Assembly (NCBI GenBank): GCA_038323375.1
Contig: JBBQGV010000019.1
Span: 7,285-71,284 of the forward strand
DNA length: 64,000 nt
Reading direction: 5' to 3'
DNA from: JABWAJ01 sp038323375
GTDB taxonomy: Bacteria; Bacteroidota; Bacteroidia; Chitinophagales; Saprospiraceae
Under the pieces are notes generated by a model that was given only the letters and a program-made list of their open reading frames with translations, was not told the origin of the DNA and made no database searches. How positions within the stretch are numbered: the first letter of the stretch is position 1; each line of letters opens with the position of its first letter. The position numbers and the translations under genes were made by a program. Of the stretch, positions 51,586 through 59,089 are shown piece after piece.

Positions 51586-51762
51586 TTATTCTATAAAATC
51601 TTGATCCTGATAATATTCAGGTTGGCTGAGGTATTCGCGTAGGAATTGTCGGGTTTCTTCGTCCCAAATCCCTACTGTTGGCTGCTCCTGAGTCGTCTGA
51701 TGCTGGCATCCCAAAAAAGAAGATACGACCATCAGGATAATAGAGAGCCTGAACGGGTTCAT
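51586..51762 (-). pseudogene. Short lipoprotein reading frame, probably truncated by a stop
   Basis: ATG 51762 gives MNPFRLSIILMVVSSFLGC, a clear lipobox leader, then QHQTTQEQPTVGIWDEETRQ and a TAA after 58 residues. The same frame stays open beyond the stop with protein-like composition (FLDAISRNDSTATNKLEQKI, DSLCCLFDWESNDGLGK) to about 51420, so the TAA probably splits a lipoprotein of about 115 residues. No family recognised. Confidence 0.5.
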
Positions 51763-51901
51763 ACAGTTAAACTTTGCAGTTTTACGTGAATTCGGCCATT
51801 AAGTAACTAAAAAAGAATGCTTTTAAACCCACGAGCAACCTTTTTACGCCCTTCCGTTGTGAAATTGAAAGTTTACGATACAAACGTTTGCGTCTAAAAT
51901 G

Positions 51902-51981
51902 TCCCGCAAAGAGCGCTAAGGTCTCGAAAAGGACGCTAAGGGTGGCGTCCAGCTTTGCGCACCTTAGCGTACTTTGTGGGA
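51902..51981. repeat. 80-bp palindromic element
   Basis: Outer arms tcccgcaaagagcgctaagg (51902-) and accttagcgtactttgtggg (-51981) pair at 18 of 21 positions, and an inner hairpin ggacgc/gcgtcc lies at 51931-51950. Words such as cgcaaag and cgctaagg recur. It sits downstream of the minus-strand nucleotidyltransferase gene's stop... region (51982-52032) and may also terminate it. No coding content. Confidence 0.6.
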
Positions 51982-52032
51982 AACAATCTCTCCTAAAAGA
52001 TTCAAAGGAAGCGTTTTACAAATTAAACGAAT

Positions 52033-53034
52033 CTACGGCGAACTAAAATCAATTTCTGTATTATCCCCAATATTCAAACTATGCCGCAGGCCCGTAATGG
52101 CGGTATCATTACCCACCACTGATTGTTGCAAAATCACCTCTTTGATGGAGGCGTAATTACCGATGATGGAGTCTTTGATAATGGCGTTGGCAATGCGGGT
52201 ATTGTTGCCAATGGTGACGTGCGGCCCAACGATGGAGTCGGAGATGGAGCATTTTTCACCGATGCTCACCGGGTGAATGATGATGGAATTGTCGAAAGGC
52301 GGCAGGTTGTCAGAAGCATAGCCTTCGCGGTCGAGCAGGATGGCGTTGGTTTCCAGCAATACTTCTTTTTTGCCACAATTGAACCAGTTGTCCACCGGAA
52401 AAGCATGCAATTTCGCTCCGCGCGTGATCATGCGCATCAGCGAATCGGTGAGCGGAAACTCTCCTTCGGTGCGAATGTTATTTTTTATGTTGTAATCCAG
52501 GGCTTCAACTAAGGAAGCCACTTCTTTGATTTTGTAGAATCCGACTAAGGCAAGATCCGATTTTGGAATGCGCGGCTTTTCCACCACACGCCGCACGAGC
52601 CCCGTTTTGCTGCATTCCGCCACGCCGTATTCGCGTGGATCGTTTACTTTTTTAACGCCAAGGCAGGAATTGGGATGCGCTATAATTTTCTGAAAATCAG
52701 CATCTACAATGGCGTCCCCAAAAAAGATAAAAACCTCATCGGCGTCTGCAAAAAGCGCTTTAGCCGTCCAGATGGCGTGCCCCGATCCGAGCCGGTTTTC
52801 CTGCACCACGAACGCCGTGTTGAGGTGGGGGTAATTTTGTTCTACGTAAGCTTTGATTTTTTCTCCGAGGTAGCCGATTATAAAGACAAAATCTTGAATG
52901 CCGACTGCTTCCAACTGGTCAATAATAAAAGAAATAATAGGCTTGCCAGCCACCGGAATCAGGGGCTTGGGCTGCGTATACGTTAAAGGGCGGAGTTGTG
53001 TGCCGGCACCGGCAACCGGAATGATGGCCTTCAT
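52033..53034 (-). CDS. Sugar-1-phosphate nucleotidyltransferase
   Basis: A 333-residue enzyme that joins a sugar-1-phosphate to an NTP, making activated sugar for surface glycans. ATG 53034 (MKAIIPVAGAGTQLRPLTYT) gives the family N-terminus; the usual GxGTRLxPLT loop has Gln instead of Arg. QPKPLIPVAGKPII, VFIFFGDAIVDAD and REYGVAECSKTG follow. After about 240 a left-handed beta-helix (IGEKCSISDSIVGPHVTIGN) appears, as in thymidylyltransferase-like and GlmU-like proteins. The sugar and base are not determined; dTDP-glucose synthesis is possible. Transcribed alone. Confidence 0.88.
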   Translation of the reverse strand: MKAIIPVAGAGTQLRPLTYTQPKPLIPVAGKPIISFIIDQLEAVGIQDFVFIIGYLGEKIKAYVEQNYPHLNTAFVVQENRLGSGHAIWTAKALFADADEVFIFFGDAIVDADFQKIIAHPNSCLGVKKVNDPREYGVAECSKTGLVRRVVEKPRIPKSDLALVGFYKIKEVASLVEALDYNIKNNIRTEGEFPLTDSLMRMITRGAKLHAFPVDNWFNCGKKEVLLETNAILLDREGYASDNLPPFDNSIIIHPVSIGEKCSISDSIVGPHVTIGNNTRIANAIIKDSIIGNYASIKEVILQQSVVGNDTAITGLRHSLNIGDNTEIDFSSP

Positions 53035-53111
53035 AGAGGGATTTCCTTCTTGCAATATTGCACAAGCAAAGTAAGCATATTTTTTATTAGAAAAGCGTTT
53101 GATCCTTATAA

Positions 53112-53258
53112 AATCCTGACAGGATAATCCTCGTTACCTGCGGAACCGGCTTTATTGGCGCATATCCAGGTTACGAATTGGTTAGCAAAGGGCGCACCCT
53201 GTGCCAGGCTGGCAGCAGCGGCTATGTTTACGAGGCCTTGTTTTGTCCTCTAATTTGC
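53112..53258 (+). pseudogene. Possible remnant of an epimerase/SDR gene start
   Basis: An open stretch of 49 codons without a start codon reads IILVTCGTGFIGAYPGYELV then SKGRTL, strikingly like the N-terminal ILVTGGTGFIG NAD-binding loop of extended SDR epimerases, with Cys for the first loop Gly. After about residue 35 the resemblance is lost and a TAA follows at 53259. Probably a decayed gene fragment; it could be chance. Confidence 0.35.
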
Positions 53259-53308
53259 TAAAGAAGATTTGCATTGACCCGGCTTTCGTCTTTTCTCCCG
53301 GAAGGCCG

Positions 53309-53316
53309 TACATTTG
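53309..53316 (+). promoter_or_regulatory. -7 box of the Omp28-like gene
   Basis: TACATTTG, matching TAnnTTTG, 27 bases before the GTG start. No well-spaced TTG partner. Confidence 0.4.
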
Positions 53317-53342
53317 CAACAGAACCTTAAATATTGAATCAC

Positions 53343-55193
53343 GTGGAGGTATTTTGCTGTAAATTATTCGCCAGGGCGTGGGCCGTCGCAATCCTTGCGG
53401 GCTTTTTCTCCCTTCGGTTATCGGCCCAGGCACCGCCCGTCAGCACTTTGCCCCAAAACAAAAATGCCGTACTTGAAATCTATGACGGCATCTATTGTAG
53501 CTATTGCCCGCAGGGCCACCAAATCGCCGGTGAAATCCTCAACAATACGCCAAACGACGTCGTACTCATCAGCATCCACAGTGGTCAATATGCAGCGCCA
53601 GCAATGGGAGATCCTGATTTTCGGACTGAATATGGTGCAGCACTGGCCGGACAAACCGGCCTCAATGGCTATCCTGCCGGAACCGTAAACCGCCATGTTT
53701 TCCCCGGACTTCAGCAAGGCGTGCCGGGTAATACCGCAATGAACCGCGCCCACTGGCAAAATGCAGTCAATCAAACCCTTGCAGAACCTTCACCGGTTAA
53801 TATTGCCGCCGAAGCAACCATTGATGTGGCTGCTGGTTTACTCACGGTAAATCTGGAGTTTTATTACACGGCTTCCAGTTCAGCCCCCACCAACTTTTTG
53901 CATGTCGCTTTGGTGCAGAATCATATCGCCGGCTCGCAAATCGGCGGGGCTACCGGCGATTTTTACGACCACAACCATGTGCTCCGACACCTTGTGACCG
54001 GGCAATGGGGGCAAGCCATTGGCACCACTACTGCCGGTTATTTTGAAGGTAGACAATATACCTACGCTTTGCCGGCTGACATCCGCGATATCCCTTTAGA
54101 GATGGCCAATCTGCGGTTGGCCGTATTTATTTCAGAAGGGCATCAGGAAATCATCAACGGCATTTCGGTGACGCCGGATTTTATCATGCCGCATGACATC
54201 AATGCCGGCTTGCTGTACGCCAAGTCCGATCCGGTCATTTGCAATTCGGAGGTGGCGCCAGCTTTGCGTATCCGAAACGAGGGCAATGCAATCCTGAACA
54301 GCCTTCAGGTCAACTATCAGGTGAATAATGGCTCCATGCAGCAGTACGCATGGTACGGCTCGCTGGAAACATACGAGTGGGTCGAGGTAACGCTGCCTTC
54401 CGTCGCGTTCATGCCTGCTGCCGCAGGTACAAACCTGATCCGGATTTTCAGCGCCAGCCCAAATGGCACAACAGACCAGTGGGCGGAGAATGACAGCACG
54501 GAGGTTGCGTTCAGCAATCCGCCCGTTTGCAACACCATGACCCTTAAAGTGGAATTAAAAACGGATGCTTTCGGCTATGAAACCTATTGGGAACTCATTG
54601 ATAATCAAGGGGTGGTATACGATCACGGCGGGAATGAAAATGTAGGCGCCAACGGTGGCGGCACTCAATATGCTACTCCTTCAGATCCCGGCGCGTATGG
54701 CAACCATCAGTTTATTTCCAAATATATAACGGTTCCGGTGGAAGGATGCTATTACCTGCGCTTGCTGGACGATTACGGCGATGGCATCTGTTGTGATTAT
54801 GGAGACGGGTATTACCGGATCAAAAATGCGCAGGGCAATCTTTTGGTATCTGGCGGCCTCTTTACGGTGGAATACCGCGAACCGGTTTACGTCCAGGAAA
54901 TCGCCGTGGCAGCCGTGGATGTATCGGAATTGAGCCTGGATGCAAAGATTTATCCGAACCCTGTGCAGGGGGATGTGTTGTATTGCAGAGTGGAGTTGCC
55001 GGCAGCCCGGCAGATTGCAGTCAGCATTTTTGACATTTCCGGGCGCATGATGGGACAACCTGCCGTTTATGACCTGCCAGCCGGCGCAAGCGAAATCAGC
55101 CTCAGCACGACAAATCTGGCAGAAGGCGCTTACCAACTGCGTTTAACAACCGACTCCGGGCATCTTGGCAAGGTATTTGTCGTACACCGATAG
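53343..55193 (+). CDS. Omp28-related T9SS cargo protein
   Basis: A 616-residue secreted protein from GTG 53343; a TTG at 53334 is equally possible, and no ATG precedes the leader (AWAVAILAGFFSLRLSAQA). Residues about 35-260 match the Omp28 family with a thioredoxin-like CSYCPQGHQ motif, VLISIHSGQYAAPAMGDPDF and YPAGTVNRHVF. A middle region resembles CARDB-type Ig domains (APALRIRNEGNAILNSLQV), then a CUB-like disulfide segment (LRLLDDYGDGICCDYGDGYY). The end is a type A sorting domain (IYPNPVQGDVLYCRV ... HLGKVFVVHR). The role is unknown; the CxxC motif hints at redox or metal binding at the surface. Confidence 0.82.
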   Translation: MEVFCCKLFARAWAVAILAGFFSLRLSAQAPPVSTLPQNKNAVLEIYDGIYCSYCPQGHQIAGEILNNTPNDVVLISIHSGQYAAPAMGDPDFRTEYGAALAGQTGLNGYPAGTVNRHVFPGLQQGVPGNTAMNRAHWQNAVNQTLAEPSPVNIAAEATIDVAAGLLTVNLEFYYTASSSAPTNFLHVALVQNHIAGSQIGGATGDFYDHNHVLRHLVTGQWGQAIGTTTAGYFEGRQYTYALPADIRDIPLEMANLRLAVFISEGHQEIINGISVTPDFIMPHDINAGLLYAKSDPVICNSEVAPALRIRNEGNAILNSLQVNYQVNNGSMQQYAWYGSLETYEWVEVTLPSVAFMPAAAGTNLIRIFSASPNGTTDQWAENDSTEVAFSNPPVCNTMTLKVELKTDAFGYETYWELIDNQGVVYDHGGNENVGANGGGTQYATPSDPGAYGNHQFISKYITVPVEGCYYLRLLDDYGDGICCDYGDGYYRIKNAQGNLLVSGGLFTVEYREPVYVQEIAVAAVDVSELSLDAKIYPNPVQGDVLYCRVELPAARQIAVSIFDISGRMMGQPAVYDLPAGASEISLSTTNLAEGAYQLRLTTDSGHLGKVFVVHR

Positions 55194-55221
55194 CACAAAG
55201 GTTAAATAAGGCTTAACGGCA

Positions 55222-55253
55222 TTGACAGTACCCCGTTCCGGGTCGTACCTTTG
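55222..55253 (+). promoter_or_regulatory. Promoter of the small T9SS cargo gene
   Basis: TTG at 55222-55224, a 21-base spacer and TACCTTTG at 55246-55253, a full consensus match. The start codon lies 44 bases downstream. Confidence 0.7.
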
Positions 55254-55296
55254 TGACACCAATAGCCACTTTGTGAACCCGTGGATAAAATGAACG

Positions 55297-56031
55297 ATGA
55301 TGAGACGACTACTACATTTGTTATATATTCCGTTGTTAATCTGCACCGCCCATGCGCAAAACCCGGTGTCGGTCAGTTCTACTTCGGTAGAAAAAAAATT
55401 CATTACCGACTTGCGCGATGCTTCTCTAAGCCTCGAATTGCGCTCCAAAATCACCAATACCAGCAACCATAACATTTCGCTCAAGTGGAACCGGACGGTC
55501 ATCAACCAGCCTTTTGAGTGGGAAACGCAGGTTTGCGACAAAAACTCCTGCTACCTGCCTGCTTTCAACACCAATTACGATCCTGCTGCCGGCATCCTGC
55601 TGCCAGTGACCCTGGCACCCGGCGCGTCCTTCGACCTCCTGCTGCATATTTTCCCGAACAGAACGGCAGGAACGGGCGTTTTTGACATTGACATTTCGCA
55701 AACCGGCAAACTGGAAACGATCCTTTCTTCGATTTCTTTTTCTACGGTCGTGGAGAGCATGAGTTATACGTCGGAGGTGACGAATAAAATTGACTTAAAA
55801 ATATTCCCCAATCCGGCCATAGACTATTTCGAACTGGTGAACAACAACTTAGTTTACAAAGTGGTGCTTTACAACCTGATCGGACGAAAAGTGCGCACCT
55901 TCGACGCTGCGAATGGCCGGCGCTACAACATCAGCGATATTCCTTCGGGAATTTATTTGGTTGGGCTACTCGACGAACAAAACAATGTATTGAAGACCCT
56001 ACGGTTGAGCAAAAAGACCTTTCGCCCGTAA
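55297..56031 (+). CDS. Small T9SS-sorted protein, unknown function
   Basis: A 244-residue secreted protein. The start is ATG 55297 or the adjacent ATG 55300; the leader RRLLHLLYIPLLICTAHAQ is a clear signal peptide. Residues about 25-155 look like an immunoglobulin-type beta-sandwich (LELRSKITNTSNHNISLKWN, GILLPVTLAPGASFDLLLHI) with a Cys pair in QVCDKNSCYLP. The C-terminal 75 residues are a type A sorting domain (LKIFPNPAIDYFELVN, IPSGIYLVGLLDEQN). No specific function recognised. A palindromic element starts 15 bases after the stop. Confidence 0.8.
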   Translation: MMRRLLHLLYIPLLICTAHAQNPVSVSSTSVEKKFITDLRDASLSLELRSKITNTSNHNISLKWNRTVINQPFEWETQVCDKNSCYLPAFNTNYDPAAGILLPVTLAPGASFDLLLHIFPNRTAGTGVFDIDISQTGKLETILSSISFSTVVESMSYTSEVTNKIDLKIFPNPAIDYFELVNNNLVYKVVLYNLIGRKVRTFDAANGRRYNISDIPSGIYLVGLLDEQNNVLKTLRLSKKTFRP

Positions 56032-56046
56032 TGACGGCGGGAATTA

Positions 56047-56206
56047 GAGCTTGTTTGGATTTCCGTCAATCGGCTACGGACGGCAAATTTTATTTTATAC
56101 GGCATTGGATTTTTTCGCCGTAGCTGCCGGCTACGTCTGAAAAATCCGCTTTGTCTAAAACAAAATTTCCTCGCCCTCGCTCGATCACGAAAACCCAAAC
56201 AAGCTC
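56047..56206. mobile_element. 160-bp palindromic TIR element with TTA flanks
   Basis: Perfect 12-bp terminal inverted repeats gagcttgtttgg (56047-56058) and ccaaacaagctc (56195-56206), with imperfect pairing continuing inward. The centre forms ggattttt...aaaaatcc around cgtagc tgcc ggctacg. The trinucleotide tta lies directly on both sides (56044-56046, 56207-56209), as a 3-bp target duplication would. The right tta is the stop codon of the glucokinase-like gene. No reading frame. Confidence 0.7.
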
Positions 56207-56974
56207 TTAGACTTTTTGTAGTTTTTTAAGACATTTATGTGCATGCAGCGCTGCGCCTACCGTTCCGGCGGCGTTGAGCGATTGAGCAGGCGTGACCCGG
56301 GCTGAAGTCGTAATAAAACGCCGATAATTTTCAAAGTCCCGACTAATGCCTCCGCCTATAATGAGGAGGTCGGGGGACAGGATCCGTTCGATGTAGCAGA
56401 GGTATTCATTAATCCGGCCACCCCATTCTTTCCAGGAGAGTCCTTCTTTTTCTTTTACCGAACTGGCTGCATAACGTTCAGCGATCATGTTGTGGAGCAG
56501 GATATGGCCAAATTCGGTATTCGTTACCAATTTCCCATTCAGGAAAAGAGCCGTTCCGATTCCGGAGCCTAAAGTAATGAGCAACACTGTTCCTTTCTGA
56601 CCTTTACCCGCGCCGAAAGTCATTTCTGCTATTCCCGCTGCGTCGGCGTCGTTGGTGGCAAAAACGGGGCATCCGCAGGCTTCCGAAAAAATTTGCTCGA
56701 TATTGACGCCAATCCAGGATTGATCAATATTAGATGCCGTGAGGGAAACGCCATTTTTCACGACCGAAGGAAACCCACAGCCCACTGCGCCTTTGTAGCC
56801 ATTGTGCATTTCAACAAGTTTTGCAAAAGCGACTGCCATTGCCTCGGGCGTTGCGGGTTTGGGCGTGTCCACCCGTTGGCGGTCTGCGATCAGTTTCCCT
56901 GTTTTCACGTCCACGATGGCACCTTTCATCCCGGAGGCACCAACATCAATACCGAGTATTTTGTGTTCCTGCAT
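56207..56974 (-). CDS. Polyphosphate glucokinase-like ROK protein
   Basis: A 255-residue ASKHA-fold sugar kinase. ILGIDVGASGMKGAIVD (about 6-22) is the phosphate-1 loop, CGFPSVVKNG binds substrate, NDADAAGIAEMTFG (about 107) holds the catalytic Asp, and LLITLGSGIGTALFLNG is phosphate-2. The zinc-binding CGCGxxGC motif of classical ROK repressors/kinases is missing, as in polyphosphate-dependent glucokinases (PPGK). The likely reaction is glucose to glucose-6-phosphate, using polyphosphate and/or ATP. It begins 16 bases after the PKD-isomerase gene on the same strand. Its stop coincides with a mobile-element flank. Confidence 0.85.
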   Translation of the reverse strand: MQEHKILGIDVGASGMKGAIVDVKTGKLIADRQRVDTPKPATPEAMAVAFAKLVEMHNGYKGAVGCGFPSVVKNGVSLTASNIDQSWIGVNIEQIFSEACGCPVFATNDADAAGIAEMTFGAGKGQKGTVLLITLGSGIGTALFLNGKLVTNTEFGHILLHNMIAERYAASSVKEKEGLSWKEWGGRINEYLCYIERILSPDLLIIGGGISRDFENYRRFITTSARVTPAQSLNAAGTVGAALHAHKCLKKLQKV

Positions 56975-56990
56975 ATCCTGATAGTTGCGG

Positions 56991-57875
56991 TTACTTGATC
57001 AGCCGAATCTTCATGCGTACGTCCTTAGCGGGGCGATCCCGGTTGTCCGTTTGTACCGCAGCGATTTCATCAATGACCTCTAATCCTTTTATGACCCTTC
57101 CAAAAACGGTGTATTCCCAATCCAAAAATGGCGTGCCTCCAGTTGCCTCATAGGTCTGTCGCTGGGCGGTGCTGTATCGTTTGCCTTTTTGCGATTCCAA
57201 CTGGTCTAAGGTCTGGCTGTTCACCGGCCTTCCGTGGACGATGTAAAACTGTGAACCGGAAGAGCGCTTCTGTGGATTGACCTGATCACCCTGGCGGGCT
57301 GCCGCCAAAACGCCTTTCAGGTGAATGAGCGTGTCCGCAAATTCAGCCTGAACGGTGTAATTAGGACCACCGGAACCTAATGATTGGCCAGGTTTAGCGC
57401 GCTTTGAATCCGGGTCGCCACCCTGAATCATGAAGCCGTTGATGACGCGGTGAAATAGCAGGCTGTCAAAATATTTCTCCTCGGTCAATTTCACGAAATT
57501 TTCCTGGTGTTTGGGCGTCGAATCAAACAACTCAACCAGCATGGTGCCATAATCCGTCTCAATTTCCACCAAACATTTGTTGGGCGGTTTGACGCTCAGC
57601 TCCTTCTTGGTCGTTTTTGATTTTTTACCCTGAATTGCCTTGAGTTCCACCGTATAGAAGCCGGAAGACTTGTACTCGTGCGATGGCGCGCTTTCGGTTG
57701 ACGTATTGCCATCTCCAAAATGCCATTCGTAGCGCTCCGCTTTTTCTGATTGGTTGGAAAACTGAATCGCTGCGGGTGCCATAACGGGTCCCGAATGCGT
57801 AAAGCGGGCGATGGGCCGGTTACATCCAAAAAGCAGCATCGCGCCTGCCAACAAAAGGTAAATTCGCTGAACCAT
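56991..57875 (-). CDS. PKD domain-peptidylprolyl isomerase lipoprotein
   Basis: A 294-residue envelope protein: the leader MVQRIYLLLAGAMLLFGC ends in a lipobox. Residues about 22-95 are a PKD domain (WHFGDGNTSTESAPSHEYKS), and about 100-290 a cyclophilin-type peptidyl-prolyl cis-trans isomerase: FHRVINGFMIQGGDPDS with the catalytic Arg, SSGSQFYIVHG, and YTVFGRVIKGLEVIDEIAAV. Such enzymes speed proline isomerisation in folding exported proteins. Fusion of PKD and cyclophilin in one lipoprotein is unusual and suggests anchoring near secreted or outer-membrane clients. Paralogous to the next isomerase upstream, 91 bases away. Confidence 0.9.
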   Translation of the reverse strand: MVQRIYLLLAGAMLLFGCNRPIARFTHSGPVMAPAAIQFSNQSEKAERYEWHFGDGNTSTESAPSHEYKSSGFYTVELKAIQGKKSKTTKKELSVKPPNKCLVEIETDYGTMLVELFDSTPKHQENFVKLTEEKYFDSLLFHRVINGFMIQGGDPDSKRAKPGQSLGSGGPNYTVQAEFADTLIHLKGVLAAARQGDQVNPQKRSSGSQFYIVHGRPVNSQTLDQLESQKGKRYSTAQRQTYEATGGTPFLDWEYTVFGRVIKGLEVIDEIAAVQTDNRDRPAKDVRMKIRLIK

Positions 57876-57966
57876 GAAAAATGTAAATTTGGGTTATTTA
57901 ACGTGTATGCTGAAACATCCGGGATGATTCATGTTCTGGCATAAACGCGTGCAAAGAAAAGAAATC

Positions 57967-58608
57967 TTACTTTAAGATGCGGACTTTCATGCGGACATCC
58001 TCCAAAGGGCGGTTGCCCGCGTCGGTTGGAACCGCCGCAATTTTATCCAAAACATCCAGGCCATCCACAATTTCACCAAAAACGGTATAGTCATTGTCCA
58101 AAAACGGCGTTCCTCCGATCTCCTTGTACAACTTCCGTTGTTCGGGGCTGTAACGGATATTTTGGCGGCGCTCGGTTTCATCTAAGTAGTTGTCGTCAAT
58201 CTTTTGCCCCTGGACTAAGTAGAATTGTGAGCCGGACGACATCTTTTGCGGGTTGTTGTTGCGGGCAGCAGCCACCGCACCGCGCAAATGCGGCGCCCCA
58301 ATCTCTGCATCTATCTGATACCCGGGGCCGCCCGTGCCCAACATGGCACCCGGAGCGGCGTTACGCGAGTCGGGATCGCCCCCCTGAACCATGAACGCGC
58401 TGACGACGCGGTGAAACAGGAGGCTGTCATAAAAACCATCTTCGGCGAGTTTAATGAAGTTGTCGCGGTGCTTGGGCGTCGTGTTGTACAACATAATTTT
58501 GATGTTCCCAAAGCTCGTTTCGATCACAGCATGCGTATTTTCTTTGTTCCCACAAGAAAGCAGCGCAAGTGAAAGACCAAACAAGAGTATTGTCGTTAAG
58601 CGATTCAT
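57967..58608 (-). CDS. Cyclophilin-type peptidylprolyl isomerase lipoprotein
   Basis: A 213-residue lipid-anchored isomerase (leader MNRLTTILLFGLSLALLSC). The cyclophilin domain fills the rest: VIETSFGNIKIMLYN, LLFHRVVSAFMVQGGDPDS, SSGSQFYLVQG, YTVFGEIVDGLDVLDKIAAV. It shares the inserted segment ERRQNIRYSPEQRKLYKEIG and the C-terminus DVRMKVRILK with the PKD-fused enzyme, so the two arose by duplication. Predicted role: folding of exported proteins. Second in a run of minus-strand genes. Confidence 0.93.
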   Translation of the reverse strand: MNRLTTILLFGLSLALLSCGNKENTHAVIETSFGNIKIMLYNTTPKHRDNFIKLAEDGFYDSLLFHRVVSAFMVQGGDPDSRNAAPGAMLGTGGPGYQIDAEIGAPHLRGAVAAARNNNPQKMSSGSQFYLVQGQKIDDNYLDETERRQNIRYSPEQRKLYKEIGGTPFLDNDYTVFGEIVDGLDVLDKIAAVPTDAGNRPLEDVRMKVRILK

Positions 58609-58640
58609 GGTTTATTATGTATTAGTTGGTTTCCAAGCTT

Positions 58641-59018
58641 TTATGCATCTTTTTCTTTGAACGAAGCCGTTTCTGCCTCCAGCTCTTTGAAATAGCGGAT
58701 GGCCCTGCTTTTCAGCAAAGCTTCCTGTTCTTCAACGCCTCTTATTGCGGCGGGTTTCAGTGCTTTCCAATGCGGCCAGCCATCGGCGTCCCGCCCCACA
58801 AATTCAAAAAACCCATCGTAGCTCAGCAATTTGCAAACCGCGATGTGCATCAAATCCTGTTTTTCTTCTTTGCTAAAGGCCGCTTGCCAGCGACCCAGCT
58901 CCTGAATTCCGATCAGAAACAACACCGCGTTCAGGTCGGGCAGGGTTTCTTTTTTAAAAACATCCTGTACAAAATGCCGCACTTTTAACCATTCAAAATC
59001 AAGTTCCCAATCTTCCAT
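58641..59018 (-). CDS. Conserved hypothetical protein
   Basis: A 125-residue soluble protein without leader or membrane span. It is mostly helical (WELDFEWLKVRHFVQDVFKK, LPDLNAVLFLIGIQELGRW, EEKQDLMHIAVCKLLSYDGF) and ends in a charged tail (ELEAETASFKEKDA). It looks like a small Bacteroidota-conserved protein that I cannot name. It lies 32 bases upstream of the isomerase gene, so co-transcription is likely. Confidence 0.75.
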   Translation of the reverse strand: MEDWELDFEWLKVRHFVQDVFKKETLPDLNAVLFLIGIQELGRWQAAFSKEEKQDLMHIAVCKLLSYDGFFEFVGRDADGWPHWKALKPAAIRGVEEQEALLKSRAIRYFKELEAETASFKEKDA

Positions 59019-59025
59019 AATTAGT

Positions 59026-59089
59026 GTCTGTCTTTAAAGTCCGGTGTCTGCTATTTTTAGCCGGTGTCTGTTCTTTAGAGTCGGTGTCT
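59026..59089. repeat. Short tandem ggtgtctg repeats, related to family B
   Basis: Four near-copies of (t/c)cggtgtct with ttctttagag spacers. ccggtgtctgttctttag (59061-59078) matches gtcggtgtctgttctttag at 5781-5799 in the family B element. The last copy supplies the TAG stop of the permease gene (59088-59090). Confidence 0.6.
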
